Source: Halarcobacter bivalviorum (GTDB lineage Bacteria; Campylobacterota; Campylobacteria; Campylobacterales; Arcobacteraceae). From it: DNA of 64,000 nt. The stretch is taken from assembly GCF_003346815.1 (NCBI RefSeq), contig NZ_CP031217.1, positions 310,001-374,000 of the forward strand, written 5' to 3'. Numbering within the stretch: position 1 is the stretch's first letter; each line of letters begins with the position of its first letter. Under the pieces are notes generated by a model. The model had not been told where the DNA came from, ran no database searches, and was given only the letters and a program-made list of their open reading frames with translations. Of the stretch, positions 29,465-43,318 are shown one piece after another. A program made the position numbers and the translations under genes.

Positions 29465-30666
29465 AAACTCTGACTAGTGCATATAAATATATATTCTTAC
29501 TTTTTTTCTTTTTAGTATTAAGTGCACTAGCTTATAATATTTCAACTCTTAGTATCTCATATAAAGAGGCATTGAACTTTTTTGTAAACAACTCTTTATT
29601 GTCTATTATTACAAATGCTTCAACAACAATCTTAGGACAAAGTGATTTTGCATTAAGATTTCCTTTTTTACTACTTTATATCTTATCAGTAGTATTAATG
29701 TATAAAATTACTGAAGGCTTTTTTAAAAGAGAGTCAGATAGATATATAAACTTAGCAATTTTTTCTATCTTACCTGGTCTTTTAAGTGCTTCACTTCTTG
29801 TAAATAGTGCAGTGATAGTTACTTTCTTTACTCTTTTATATATATACATTTATAAAGTAACAAGTAAACACTCATATATACTTCTATTTTTATTTTTATT
29901 TTTAGATAACTCATATGCGATTTTCTTTTTAGCACTGTTTTTTTATTCATTAAAAAAGAAAGATAACAATCTACTTATTGTTTCTTTATTACTTTTTGGT
30001 CTTTCAATGGGGATATATGGTTTTGACACAGGAGGAAAACCTAAAGGGTTCTTAATTGATACTTTTGCAATCTATGCTTCTATTTTTTCTCCTTTACTTT
30101 TTATCTTCTTTTTCTACTCTATATATAGAACAGGAATAAAAGAGAATAAAACACTAACATGGTATGTTTCTACAACTTCTTTATTTTTCTCTTTATTATT
30201 ATCATTTAGACAAAGAATATATATAGAAGATTATGCACCCTTTGTTGTAATCTTTTTACCATATATGGTAAAACTATTTTTTCATAATTTAAGAATAAGA
30301 CTTCCTCAATTTAGAATCAAACACTATTACTTAACTTTTGCAACATTATTCGTATTAGTATTAAATGTAAGTTTAACACTATTTTATAAACCACTATATC
30401 TATTAATAGAAGAACCAAAAAAACATTTTGCCTATGATTATAATTGTGCAAAAGAGTTAGCTTCTTTATTAAAGAGTAGAAATATCAATTATATTGACTC
30501 AGAAGATAAAGAACTTCTATTAAGATTGAGATATTATGGTATTGAGTCAGGTAATGAATATTATCTTACTACAAGAGAACAATATTATTATGATTTAAAA
30601 CTAGATGTTGAATATTTCAGTAAAGTTTTATTAACAGCATACATAATAAAAGAAGATGAAAAATAG
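29461..30666 (+). CDS. Polytopic membrane glycosyltransferase, PMT/ArnT-like
   Basis: A 401-residue protein with an N-terminal segment and about ten further hydrophobic helices, then a soluble C-terminal tail of about 80 residues. The order and the loop after helix 1 (SYKEALNFF, then GQSDFALRFPFLLLYI) resemble family GT39 / PMT-type transferases, which use polyprenyl-linked sugar donors at the outer face of the membrane. Overlaps the amidotransferase by four bases and the pilin-like gene by eleven. Acceptor unknown; the next gene's product is a possible substrate. Confidence 0.65.
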   Translation: MKTLTSAYKYIFLLFFFLVLSALAYNISTLSISYKEALNFFVNNSLLSIITNASTTILGQSDFALRFPFLLLYILSVVLMYKITEGFFKRESDRYINLAIFSILPGLLSASLLVNSAVIVTFFTLLYIYIYKVTSKHSYILLFLFLFLDNSYAIFFLALFFYSLKKKDNNLLIVSLLLFGLSMGIYGFDTGGKPKGFLIDTFAIYASIFSPLLFIFFFYSIYRTGIKENKTLTWYVSTTSLFFSLLLSFRQRIYIEDYAPFVVIFLPYMVKLFFHNLRIRLPQFRIKHYYLTFATLFVLVLNVSLTLFYKPLYLLIEEPKKHFAYDYNCAKELASLLKSRNINYIDSEDKELLLRLRYYGIESGNEYYLTTREQYYYDLKLDVEYFSKVLLTAYIIKEDEK

Positions 30667-31285
30667 TTTTTCTCTTTTAGAGTTAATCTTTGCCATCTTC
30701 TTATTAATATTAATTTCCTCATATTTTTATTTTACCCCAACAAACAATAAACTTCAAGAAGCTACAAAAAGAATAGAACTATATTTAAAACAAACAAGAT
30801 ATCAAGCTCTAATTGATGATAAAAAAAATCTTAGTGATAATCAATGGCATAAACAAAGATGGACAATGAAGTTTTTTAGATGTAGTAACAATAGTGGACT
30901 TTATTATGTTATATATAGTGATACAAATAAATTAGGTCATCCAAATGAAAATGAAAGTTTACTAGATCCTTTAACAAAAAAAAGAGTTTATGCAACAAAC
31001 AGTTGTGAATATAATAGTAAAAGAAGCAAATATGTATTACTTACAAAAGAGTTTGATATTGTAAAAGTAGATATAAGTTGTAATTCAACAGATAGTTTAG
31101 GACAAATATCTTTTGGTAGTGATGGAAAAGTTTATACAAAATTAAGTACAAAAGATAATAGTTTTAATGAATTTGAATTAAAAAAGAGATGTGAAATTAA
31201 ACTAATTGATAAAAATTTAAAAGAAAAAACAATTTTTATAGAAGCAAAAAGTGGCTTTATAGGGCTAAATAAGGCAAAACAATAG
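30656..31285 (+). CDS. Type IV pilin-like / pseudopilin protein
   Basis: A 209-residue protein with a type III (prepilin) signal: MKNS, then F at +1, SLLE with the conserved glutamate at +5, followed by the hydrophobic stretch LIFAIFLLILISSYFYF. The residue before the cleavage site is Ser where Gly or Ala is usual. The exported domain of about 180 residues is hydrophilic and has four cysteines (in FRCSNN, TNSCEY, ISCNST, KKRCEI) that could form two disulfides. No pilus assembly ATPase or prepilin peptidase is in the window. Last gene before the rRNA operon; no terminator is obvious after it. Confidence 0.72.
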   Translation: MKNSFSLLELIFAIFLLILISSYFYFTPTNNKLQEATKRIELYLKQTRYQALIDDKKNLSDNQWHKQRWTMKFFRCSNNSGLYYVIYSDTNKLGHPNENESLLDPLTKKRVYATNSCEYNSKRSKYVLLTKEFDIVKVDISCNSTDSLGQISFGSDGKVYTKLSTKDNSFNEFELKKRCEIKLIDKNLKEKTIFIEAKSGFIGLNKAKQ

Positions 31286-31344
31286 TAAAAAAACAGTAAA
31301 AGCCGAAGAATTTCAAAATTTAAGGAAACTTTTAGAAAAAAGCC

Positions 31345-31373
31345 TTGACAAAGGGAAAAAAATCTATTATAAT
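31345..31373 (+). promoter_or_regulatory. rRNA operon promoter, consensus sigma-70 type
   Basis: A perfect -35 TTGACA (31345-31350) and perfect -10 TATAAT (31368-31373) separated by exactly 17 bases. Transcription should start near 31380. Campylobacterota promoters seldom have a recognisable -35, so this match marks an exceptionally strong promoter. It lies 60 bases after the pilin-like gene. Confidence 0.92.
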
Positions 31374-31435
31374 TCCCGTCCAATTTCAGAGGAACGACTC
31401 AAAAAGAGAGTCACTAGAGTTTCGAAGAGATGGGA

Positions 31436-31446
31436 GATCTTTAACA
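31436..31446 (+). promoter_or_regulatory. boxA-like antitermination element
   Basis: GATCTTTAACA at 31436-31446 matches the core of bacterial rRNA boxA (CTCTTTAACA), about 60 bases after the predicted transcription start, where NusB/NusE-dependent antitermination would load. Confidence 0.7.
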
Positions 31447-31651
31447 ATTTAGAAGGTTTATGAATAACTTTTATAAACCGAATATGAAATTACAACAAAC
31501 AAGAATATATGTAAATATATCCTTGTCTATTTAACAAGTAATCTAAGATAATTAATTATCGAAGAGAGCTTAATAACAAAGCTAATGCTTTACAATGAGA
31601 TTTATTTTGTAACTGAAGAGTTACTAAATAGTCAGAGAATTAAACTTTTTT

Positions 31652-33168
<1,517 letters not shown>

Positions 33169-33268
33169 CAGAGAAGAGAAGTTAGATTCGTTTCTAACTT
33201 CCAAAGCTATCAAAGATAGCAGTAATTCATGTTCGGTTTATAAAGGTTATTTAAAATAGGTGACAAAT

Positions 33269-33345
33269 GGGCCTATAGCTCAGCTGGCTAGAGCGCTCGA
33301 CTGATAATCGTGAGGTCCCAGGTTCAAGTCCTGGTAGGCCCACCA
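33269..33345 (+). tRNA. tRNA-Ile (GAT)
   Basis: A 77-base cloverleaf in the 16S-23S spacer. The acceptor pair GGGCCTA/TAGGCCC is perfect; anticodon GAT in CTGATAATC; encoded CCA end. Confidence 0.96.
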
Positions 33346-33381
33346 TTATAAATAATCTGTTAAAGTTATAGGTTAAATGTT

Positions 33382-33457
33382 GGGGATATAGCTCAGCTGG
33401 GAGAGCGCCTGCCTTGCACGCAGGAGGTCAGCGGTTCGATCCCGCTTATCTCCACCA
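33382..33457 (+). tRNA. tRNA-Ala (TGC)
   Basis: A 76-base cloverleaf; acceptor GGGGATA/TATCTCC (one G-U), anticodon TGC in CTTGCACG, encoded CCA. The Ile-Ala order in the spacer is the common bacterial one. Confidence 0.96.
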
Positions 33458-33772
33458 TCTATTAAAAAGCTAAATATAAGTTCAAAAGAGATTGAATTTA
33501 TATTTGGTTTTATACAACCAAAATGCGTTACCTTGAAAAAATGAGAATTTTTTTAAGATAGCATGATATTTAAAAATTTAATGTTAAAGTCTTTAATTTT
33601 TTCGTTTAAATCAATATCTTTCGTATGAAGATGATTTAAAAAACAAAAAATTTCATATCTAATAAAATAGATAGACACAACTAACTTATTTAATACAGAA
33701 GTATTTAATAAGATAGTAGCCAAGGAATAATTATTCAAAAAGGTTAAAGTAAGAAATTACTTTATCTCAAAT
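33458..33772 (+). other. tRNA-Ala to 23S spacer with rRNA processing arms
   Basis: A 315-base gene-free spacer. It holds the left arms of two helices that pair with the sequence after 23S: 33577-33594 with 36740-36756, and 33701-33725 with 36688-36715. Nothing coding is seen. Confidence 0.75.
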
Positions 33773-36682
<2,910 letters not shown>

Positions 36683-36816
36683 TATAATTTCTTGGACTAC
36701 TATCTTATTAAGTACTTAAAATAGTATTTAATAATTGTGAAAGACTTAACATTAAAACTTTAAACTCAAACAATGTGAGTACAGAGCATACTTATTAAGT
36801 ATGTTTGATACTCATA

Positions 36817-36936
36817 TTGCTGGTGGTTTTAGCGAAGTGGAAATACCCAGACCCATTCCGAACCTGGAAGTCAAGCACTTCTGCGCTGATAATACTGCAG
36901 GGTCCCCTTGTGGAAACGTAAGTCGCTGCCAGCTCT
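36817..36936 (+). rRNA. rrf: 5S ribosomal RNA
   Basis: About 120 bases. It opens TTGCTGGTGG and closes CTGCCAGCTC, which pair as helix I, and contains the conserved CCCATTCCGAACCTGGAAGT segment. Ends are approximate. Confidence 0.93.
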
Positions 36937-36947
36937 TGAGTATTTAC

Positions 36948-36999
36948 AAGGCTTATCTTTATCAACTTCTTTTAAGTTGCTAAGGGTAAGCCTTTTTTT
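36948..36999 (+). terminator. Terminator of the rRNA operon
   Basis: AAGGCTTA (36949-36956) pairs with TAAGCCTT (36987-36994). An inner hairpin CAACTT/AAGTTG lies in the loop and eight T follow. Positioned right after 5S. Confidence 0.88.
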
Positions 37000-37128
37000 T
37001 AGCCTTCTTTTATTTCCCCCTCTAATTCTTCTGCTACTGTTTAAAGCCCTTTTTAGACTTTAAGTTCTTTAAAATATCTTTGTATATGGGGTTTGTATTG
37101 GATTTTGTTTATAGGTGTTTAAATAAGC

Positions 37129-37153
37129 TTGAAGAGCAGTAGAATGCTCTTCA
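37129..37153 (-). terminator. Hairpin downstream of the cyclophilin gene
   Basis: Ten-base-pair perfect stem TTGAAGAGCA (37129-37138) with TGCTCTTCAA (37144-37153), 16 bases after the cyclophilin stop on the minus strand. The T tract is poor, so it may be a weak terminator or a 3' stabiliser. The remaining 37001-37128 hold nothing I recognise. Confidence 0.55.
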
Positions 37154-37168
37154 ATATAAAAATTGAGA

Positions 37169-37681
37169 TTAGTCTCTTTTTTCTAAAATTTGAATTGAAT
37201 TAATTCTATCACCTTGTCTAATTGAATCAAGAACTTCAAAACTCTCTTCATCATTCTCTTCAATCTCACCAAAAACTGTGTGTTGTCTATCTAAATGAGG
37301 TTGAGATTCAAAGCAGATAAAGAATTGGCTTCCTCCTGTATTTGGACCAGCATGAGCCATAGATAAGCTTCCTTTATTGTGTACTTGCTTTTCAGCATCT
37401 GTTTCACATTCAATAGCCCACTCAGGACCACCCATACCAGAACCTTCTGGACATCCACCTTGAGCCATAAAACCTGGAATTACTCTGTGAAAGTTTAATT
37501 CATCATAAAAACCTTCATTTGCAAGTGTTGCAAAATTTGATACTGTATTTGGAGTCTCTTCATTAAAAAGTTTAACAAAAATAGTTCCTTTTTCTGTATC
37601 AATCTTTGCATATTGAAATTTTGCTAACTCTTCAGCTGAATAGTTATATTCTTTTAGTTCTTTTCTTCCAAAACCGAACAT
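37169..37681 (-). CDS. Peptidyl-prolyl cis-trans isomerase, cyclophilin type
   Basis: A 170-residue cyclophilin that speeds proline isomerisation during folding. Core motifs are FHRVIPGFMAQGG, the AGPNTGGSQFFIC segment and LDRQHTVFGEI. There is no signal peptide, so it is cytoplasmic. An N-terminal extension of about 25 residues (MFGFGRKELKEYNYSAEEL) precedes the domain. The preceding PBP gene ends 12 bases upstream on the same strand, so the two probably share a transcript. Confidence 0.94.
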   Translation of the reverse strand: MFGFGRKELKEYNYSAEELAKFQYAKIDTEKGTIFVKLFNEETPNTVSNFATLANEGFYDELNFHRVIPGFMAQGGCPEGSGMGGPEWAIECETDAEKQVHNKGSLSMAHAGPNTGGSQFFICFESQPHLDRQHTVFGEIEENDEESFEVLDSIRQGDRINSIQILEKRD

Positions 37682-37693
37682 TTAAATCCTTTA

Positions 37694-39568
37694 TTATTTT
37701 TCTGAAATTATATCTTTTTTTGGTGTAAGATAGTTTAACTTAACTAGGTTATTAACAATTTCTTTAAAAACTGGTACAGCTGACCATGCAGCATAGTGGT
37801 AATACCAATATTGACCTGTAGAAATTGGATCAACAACAGTTACTCCAATAGTATAAGTATTATTTCCATCATTTACAAAACCAAAGAATGATGAGATATA
37901 TTTTTTAAGATATTTACCACCTCTTGCAATTTGTGCAGTACCTGTTTTTCCACCAATTTCTAAACCTTCAACTTGTGCAGCTCTACCTGTTCCTTTTTCA
38001 ACAGTTTTTACTAACATTCTTTTTATTTCATTTGCTGTTGATTCTTTAATAATTCTTTCACCCTCTAAGATATCTTTTTTAAATTTTTCATTATCTACTT
38101 CTATATGTGAAACTATTTTAGGAGTAACTGATTTACCTCCATTATTAAAAATAGAGTAGGCTTTCATAACTTGCATAAAAGTTGAAGTCATACCTTGACC
38201 ATATGAAACAGTTGCTTTAAATACATTATCTTCTTTTTCTTTATCGTTTGCAGAGAATTGCCAAACTTTTGGCATTACACCAACTTTTTCATAGGGTAAA
38301 TCAATTCCAGTTTTTCTTGTAAAACCAAATCTTTTCATCCCTTCAAAAAATTCTGGCCCACTTAGTCTTTGTGCCAATTGCAATGTACCAATATTCGAAG
38401 AAAAGATAAAAATATCATCTAGTGTAAGATAATGTTTTTTAAATCTATGGTCATCTTTAATAGAAAACCTATCTAATTTATATCTTCCTTTTGGGTATTC
38501 ACCTTTTTGATTAGGTTTTCCTTTTGTATTATGTGCAAAGAATAGCTCATCTTTTTTAACTCTATTTTTATCTAATACTAAAGCAATTGCAACTGGTTTA
38601 ATAACAGAACCTGGCTCATATTGATACTCTATTGCATTTACATTTAATGAAGGGATATCTTTTTGAAAGATTCTTTCTGGATTAAATCTATTTGAAGAGG
38701 CAAGAGATAGAATTTCACCTGTTTTACTATCCATGACTGACACTATAATCTCTTCAGCTCCAAGTTTTTGTTTATATCTATCTAAGATTGACTCATTGTT
38801 TTTTTGAAGTTTTAATGGAATATTTAATACTAAATTTGCCCCATCTACTCTTTTTTTGATTGTAGAATCCTTATTAAATGAGATATAAGATAAAACATCT
38901 CTATTCCCACTTAAAACTCCATCTTTACTATTATTTAGTAAATCATCAAATTTTCTTTCTAATCCTTTGATTCCTTTAACTTTTGTTTTTCCATTTTCAG
39001 ATTCATATTTTCTAATATATCCAACAACAGGAGTTAAAGTATCTTCGTATGAGTAGATTCTTTTTTCACCACTTTCGACAATACTTAAGCCTCTAAGAAC
39101 TCTTCCACCATCAACTTTTCTTGCTTTAAAGACACCAAGTTTTCTGAGTTTAAATCCAAGTTCATTTAGGTTTTTTGCAGTTTTAGAATCAATATTATAA
39201 GATAGTACTAAATAACCAGGGTTTGAAAAAGACTCATTTACTTTTTCTTCAACTTTTTTATAAGGGATATTACTATAAATAGAAAATAGTTTTATAAAGA
39301 GTTCTTTTTTATTTTTATCTAAATATCTTGAATCAATTGAAGCTTTGTATATTTTTTTTGAAGTTGTTATTTTAAAATTATCAGCACTAATTATTTCACC
39401 TCGTACAGAAAGCTCCTTTTTGGATATTTCTAGACTGGGTAAATTCCTATCTTTGTTTATTGTAAAATAAACAGAGACAATTAATATAATAATTAAAAAA
39501 AGTATGAAAAAAAATAGAATTACAATTTTCTTAATTTTATTATCATTCTCGTTAAGTTTTGAAGACAT
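37694..39568 (-). CDS. Class B penicillin-binding protein, FtsI-like transpeptidase
   Basis: A 624-residue membrane-anchored transpeptidase that cross-links peptidoglycan, probably at the division septum. A single N-terminal membrane helix (about 14-36) is followed by a dimerisation region and the transpeptidase. Active-site motifs: SVIK with the nucleophile S321, SSN at 390-392, KTG at 541-543. The ATG at 39568 is preferred; the longer in-frame start at 39610 is a TTG that overlaps the divergent ftsW. Divergent pairing with ftsW favours FtsI over the elongation PBP2. Confidence 0.88.
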   Translation of the reverse strand: MSSKLNENDNKIKKIVILFFFILFLIIILIVSVYFTINKDRNLPSLEISKKELSVRGEIISADNFKITTSKKIYKASIDSRYLDKNKKELFIKLFSIYSNIPYKKVEEKVNESFSNPGYLVLSYNIDSKTAKNLNELGFKLRKLGVFKARKVDGGRVLRGLSIVESGEKRIYSYEDTLTPVVGYIRKYESENGKTKVKGIKGLERKFDDLLNNSKDGVLSGNRDVLSYISFNKDSTIKKRVDGANLVLNIPLKLQKNNESILDRYKQKLGAEEIIVSVMDSKTGEILSLASSNRFNPERIFQKDIPSLNVNAIEYQYEPGSVIKPVAIALVLDKNRVKKDELFFAHNTKGKPNQKGEYPKGRYKLDRFSIKDDHRFKKHYLTLDDIFIFSSNIGTLQLAQRLSGPEFFEGMKRFGFTRKTGIDLPYEKVGVMPKVWQFSANDKEKEDNVFKATVSYGQGMTSTFMQVMKAYSIFNNGGKSVTPKIVSHIEVDNEKFKKDILEGERIIKESTANEIKRMLVKTVEKGTGRAAQVEGLEIGGKTGTAQIARGGKYLKKYISSFFGFVNDGNNTYTIGVTVVDPISTGQYWYYHYAAWSAVPVFKEIVNNLVKLNYLTPKKDIISEK

Positions 39569-39596
39569 ATTTATCCATAATATAATATAATAGCGA
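39569..39596. promoter_or_regulatory. 28-base divergent promoter between the FtsI-like gene and ftsW
   Basis: Only 28 bases separate the two start codons. They are nearly all A/T and contain overlapping TATAAT-like motifs on both strands (for example 39581-39586 on plus). If used, these -10 boxes would give almost leaderless mRNAs for both genes; neither start has a good ribosome-binding site. Confidence 0.5.
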
Positions 39597-40817
39597 ATGC
39601 ATTCTAACAAAAATCAAATTAAAAATAATAGAATTTATCAAGCTGATTATGTACTATTTTTATTGGTATCAGCACTTATTATAACTAGTATAATATTTTC
39701 ATATTCATTAAGTGTATATACAGTGCAATATTTCGAGTACAATCAGTTTCACTTTTTTATAAGACAACTATTTGTGGGAGTTTTATCTATTTTTATTATG
39801 TGGGGTTTTTCTTTACTAAATCCTGATAAAATTGTAAATAAATTGGGAATGTTTCTTTTTATAACTTTTTTTATTCTTATGGCTATTATGCCTTTTTTAC
39901 CAGCTTCTTTAGTAACTGCTTCTGGTGGAGCTAATAGATGGATTAGGCTTCCTGGTTTTTCACTTTCGCCTGTAGAATTTTTTAAAATAGGGTTTATCTA
40001 TTTTCTTTCTTGGTCTTTTCATAGAAGATTGATTGAGATTCCTAAAAAAATTACACTTAAAGAAGAGTTTATTTTATTACTTCCATATTTTTTCAGTTTT
40101 ATTATTATTGTATTTATTATTGCTTTTTTACAAAAGGATTTAGGTCAAGTTGTTTTATTAGGTGGTATTTTATTTATTCTTTTGATTTTTGCAAATAGAT
40201 CTTATAAAGTTTTTGTTACTTTAGGTTTAGTTGGAGTAATTGCTTTAGTTGGTCTTATTGTTGCAGCACCTCATAGAATTCAGAGAATTTTTTCATGGTG
40301 GGCAATGGTTCAAGATGGAATATTAATGGTTTTACCTTCTTGGGCTGATAAATACCTAAGAATTGAAGATTTACCAGAACCTTATCAAGTTTCACACTCT
40401 TTAAATGCAATGAACAACGGAGGAATGTTTGGACAAGGTTTAGGTTTAGGGGATATAAAATTAGGATTTTTATCTGAAGTTCATACAGACTTTGTTTTAG
40501 CTGGTATTACAGAAGAGATAGGTTTTGTTGGTTTAGTATTAATTAGTGTTTTAATGTTTTTAATAGTACTTAGAATTTTTAAAATTAGTGGAAGAGTTGA
40601 AAATAAGATATATCATCTATTTACTATTGGTGTAGCTTTAATGATAATTATTGCATTTTTAATTAACTCTTATGGTATTTCAGGAATGATTCCAATTAAA
40701 GGTATTGCTGTACCTCTTGTAAGTTATGGTGGTTCTTCAATGTTGTCTATGGCAATTGCAATAGGGCTTGTATTATCTATTAGTAAATCTGTTGATTTGA
40801 GAAAAAAGGTTAAATAA
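39597..40817 (+). CDS. ftsW: FtsW/RodA-family lipid II polymerase, probably FtsW
   Basis: A 406-residue polytopic SEDS protein that polymerises lipid II with a cognate class B PBP during division. About ten membrane helices; signatures include ASGGANRWIRLPGFSLSPVEF, LQKDLGQVVLLGG and PIKGIAVPLVSYGGSSML. Divergent from the FtsI-like gene and overlapping murG by one base (TAATG), an arrangement that supports FtsW over RodA. The start has no clear RBS, so the N-terminus is less certain. Confidence 0.88.
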   Translation: MHSNKNQIKNNRIYQADYVLFLLVSALIITSIIFSYSLSVYTVQYFEYNQFHFFIRQLFVGVLSIFIMWGFSLLNPDKIVNKLGMFLFITFFILMAIMPFLPASLVTASGGANRWIRLPGFSLSPVEFFKIGFIYFLSWSFHRRLIEIPKKITLKEEFILLLPYFFSFIIIVFIIAFLQKDLGQVVLLGGILFILLIFANRSYKVFVTLGLVGVIALVGLIVAAPHRIQRIFSWWAMVQDGILMVLPSWADKYLRIEDLPEPYQVSHSLNAMNNGGMFGQGLGLGDIKLGFLSEVHTDFVLAGITEEIGFVGLVLISVLMFLIVLRIFKISGRVENKIYHLFTIGVALMIIIAFLINSYGISGMIPIKGIAVPLVSYGGSSMLSMAIAIGLVLSISKSVDLRKKVK

Positions 40818-41842
40818 TGAAAGAGACAGTTGTTATAACTGGTGGTGGAACTGGTGGACACCTTAAAGTTGCAGATGCTTTTATTGAAGAGTTTCATAAA
40901 AGAGGCTTTAAAGTAATTTTTATTGGTTCAGCAAATGGGCAAGACCCTAATTGGTTTGAAGATGATAAGAGATTAAAAAAGGCTTTTTTCTTAGATACTA
41001 AAGGTGTTGTAAATAAAAGTTTTTTTGGAAAAATAAAAGCTTTAATGCAAATTGTTTCTCAAGTAAGTAAATGTAGAACAATTTTTGAAAAATTTAATAT
41101 AAGTAGAGTTATTAGTGTTGGTGGATTTTCTGCTGCACCTGCTACTTTTGCTGCAATTACAACAGTTGATTGTTATTTATTTATACATGAACAAAATTCA
41201 GTTATGGGTAAACTAAATGAAAAAACAGCAAGATTTGCTTCTGAAATTTACTCTTCATTTTTACCTCAATCTCCTGTAAAAGATTATCCAGTAAATGATG
41301 ATTTTTTTGATAATGCAAGAATAAGAGATGAGTTAAAATCTGTTATTTTCTTAGGTGGTTCTCAAGGTGCAAGAGCTATTAATGATTTTGCATTAAAAGT
41401 TGCTACAGATTTAACAAGATTAAAAATTAAAATTATTCATCAAACAGGAAAAGCAGATTTTGAAAGAGTAAAGGATGCTTATGAAAATTTAGGTATAGAA
41501 GCTGATGTTTTTGCTTTTACAAATAATTTACCAGAAAAGATGAATGAAGCAGATTTTGCAGTAAGTCGTGCAGGTGCTTCAACTTTATGGGAGCTTTGTG
41601 CAAACTCTTTACCTACACTTTTTATTCCCTTCCCCCATGCAGCAAAAGATCATCAATATACAAATGCAAAATTCTTAGAAGATAAAGGTTTATGCTATTT
41701 ATTAAGAGAAGAAGAGTTATCCAAAGAGAAGTTTATTGAGATATTAAAAAAAGATAACTATATAATAAGTAAAAAATTAGTTGACTCTATAAAATATAAT
41801 GCTATAGAGTCAATTGTTGATGATATGTTAGATAAAAGTTAA
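40817..41842 (+). CDS. murG: MurG, lipid II-forming N-acetylglucosaminyltransferase
   Basis: A 341-residue GT28 enzyme adding GlcNAc to lipid I on the inner membrane face. Motifs: [14 protein letters not shown] at the N-terminus, [23 protein letters not shown] and [24 protein letters not shown]. Slightly shorter than E. coli MurG (355). Its 3' end overlaps that of the convergent uppP by 15 bases. Confidence 0.96.
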   Translation: MKETVVITGGGTGGHLKVADAFIEEFHKRGFKVIFIGSANGQDPNWFEDDKRLKKAFFLDTKGVVNKSFFGKIKALMQIVSQVSKCRTIFEKFNISRVISVGGFSAAPATFAAITTVDCYLFIHEQNSVMGKLNEKTARFASEIYSSFLPQSPVKDYPVNDDFFDNARIRDELKSVIFLGGSQGARAINDFALKVATDLTRLKIKIIHQTGKADFERVKDAYENLGIEADVFAFTNNLPEKMNEADFAVSRAGASTLWELCANSLPTLFIPFPHAAKDHQYTNAKFLEDKGLCYLLREEELSKEKFIEILKKDNYIISKKLVDSIKYNAIESIVDDMLDKS

Positions 41843-42595
41843 AAGTAATACACCAAATACTATTCTATAAATTCCAAAGGCTACAAAAGTAAAGTTTTCT
41901 AGGAATTTTAAGAATAGTTTTATTGCAATAAATGCAACAACAAAAGATACTACAAATCCAATAGCAAGATTTATTAAATTTCCAGACATCATTAATTCTT
42001 CATGGTGTTTTAATACATCATAACCTGTAGTTGCACACATAACAGGAAAAGCTAAAAGAAAAGAGAATTCAGCACTAGCTTTTCTATTTAATCCAACAAG
42101 CATTGCTCCAATAATAGAAGAACCTGCTCTTGAAGTACCAGGTATTAAAGCAAAGATTTGAGCAAGTCCTATATATAATGATTGTTTGAAAGTTATATCT
42201 TCAACATCTGAAGTAGTATGTTTTGACTCATCATAATATTTTTCAACTATTAAGAAAACAATCCCACCTATAATAAACATCCAAGCAACAATCTCAATTG
42301 AGAACATTGCTTTAACATAATCAGAAAAGATAAATCCTATTATTGCTATAGGTAAAAAAGCAATAAATACTTTTGTCCATAAATTAATATGTGAAAAAGT
42401 AAATTTAGATGGATAGTTTAATACAACTGCTAAGATTGCAGCAAACTGAATAATTACTTCATAAGCTTTATTTACTGAGGTTTGATCAATTCCTAAAAAT
42501 TCACTGGCAACAATTAAGTGTCCAGTTGAAGAGATAGGTAAAAACTCTGTAATACCTTCAATAACTCCTAAAATAAATGAATCATATATTGTCAT
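41828..42595 (-). CDS. uppP: Undecaprenyl-diphosphatase UppP (BacA family)
   Basis: A 255-residue membrane phosphatase recycling undecaprenyl pyrophosphate for cell-wall synthesis. The two signature motifs are [17 protein letters not shown] and PGTSRAGSS; about eight hydrophobic helices. It starts at the base where mqnA ends (one-base overlap) and is convergent with murG, so no terminator fits between them. Confidence 0.95.
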   Translation of the reverse strand: MTIYDSFILGVIEGITEFLPISSTGHLIVASEFLGIDQTSVNKAYEVIIQFAAILAVVLNYPSKFTFSHINLWTKVFIAFLPIAIIGFIFSDYVKAMFSIEIVAWMFIIGGIVFLIVEKYYDESKHTTSDVEDITFKQSLYIGLAQIFALIPGTSRAGSSIIGAMLVGLNRKASAEFSFLLAFPVMCATTGYDVLKHHEELMMSGNLINLAIGFVVSFVVAFIAIKLFLKFLENFTFVAFGIYRIVFGVLLLTFI

Positions 42596-43248
42596 TATAA
42601 ACTCTTTGTTAATTGTAAAAATTTTTTGATTGCTCTTTTTTCTTTGATTCCAATATCATAATCAATCTTTTTCAAATAATCTAAAATAGCACTCTTTGAG
42701 ATTCCACTTCTTTTTGAATAGCTTTCTAAAATATATTGTGGAATATAGATAGTTCTTTTATTAAATCTTTTAGTGATTTTTTTTAAATATTTTTCATTTT
42801 TATTTACACACAAGGTTGCAAAAACAAAAGGTAAGTTATATTTCTCTTGCCAAGCAAGAGCAAGGTCTATAAAATTTTTATCTTCTGCGTCATGGAAATA
42901 TTTTAAAGCTTTGTCTCCAATTAGAACTTTTCCTTTTAATCCTAATACTTTAGCAAGAGCATTTGAAGTTTCACTTTGATAATCTTCTTTTTCTTCTCCA
43001 GGTATTAAAATTACTGATTGTACTTCATTTCTTGCAATAATTCCAAGGTCAAGTCTTTTCTCTCCCCTTGATGCAATTGAAGAGATAAAAGCAGAATCTA
43101 CTTTTCTTTTTTTGAATCTGCTATTAATAATAGAAGGATAAGATTTTTTATATTCTATTATGGCTTTAACTTGATTTGATTTGATATTTCTTTTAATATA
43201 TACATGAAATGGAAGTAAATTAATAAAATCTATTTTAGCAAATAACAT
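42595..43248 (-). CDS. mqnA: Chorismate dehydratase MqnA (futalosine menaquinone pathway)
   Basis: A 217-residue MqnA/MqnD-family protein that makes 3-enolpyruvylbenzoate from chorismate, the first step of futalosine-dependent menaquinone synthesis. The N-terminus [13 protein letters not shown] and the segments [11 protein letters not shown] and [10 protein letters not shown] are typical of MqnA, which is shorter than MqnD. Together with the UbiD-type gene at 24703 this places the organism in the futalosine group. It shares one base with uppP. Confidence 0.88.
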   Translation of the reverse strand: MLFAKIDFINLLPFHVYIKRNIKSNQVKAIIEYKKSYPSIINSRFKKRKVDSAFISSIASRGEKRLDLGIIARNEVQSVILIPGEEKEDYQSETSNALAKVLGLKGKVLIGDKALKYFHDAEDKNFIDLALAWQEKYNLPFVFATLCVNKNEKYLKKITKRFNKRTIYIPQYILESYSKRSGISKSAILDYLKKIDYDIGIKEKRAIKKFLQLTKSL

Positions 43249-43282
43249 TGATTTAGGTCATCCTAACTTAAATTAAATTTGC

Positions 43283-43288
43283 TATAAT
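43283..43288 (+). promoter_or_regulatory. -10 element of the moaDE-PHP cluster
   Basis: TATAAT preceded by TTTGC, 31 bases before the moaD ATG. AAGGGG serves as ribosome-binding site. No clear -35. Confidence 0.6.
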
Positions 43289-43318
43289 ACATAAACTTTA
43301 GTAAATAAGGGGTTAATT

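Larger units (their letters stand above)
31286..31651 (+). other. rRNA operon leader
   Basis: A 366-base gene-free stretch holding the rRNA promoter (31345-31373), a boxA-like element (31436-31446) and the left arm of the 16S processing helix (31463-31488). No open reading frame is plausible here. Confidence 0.85.
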
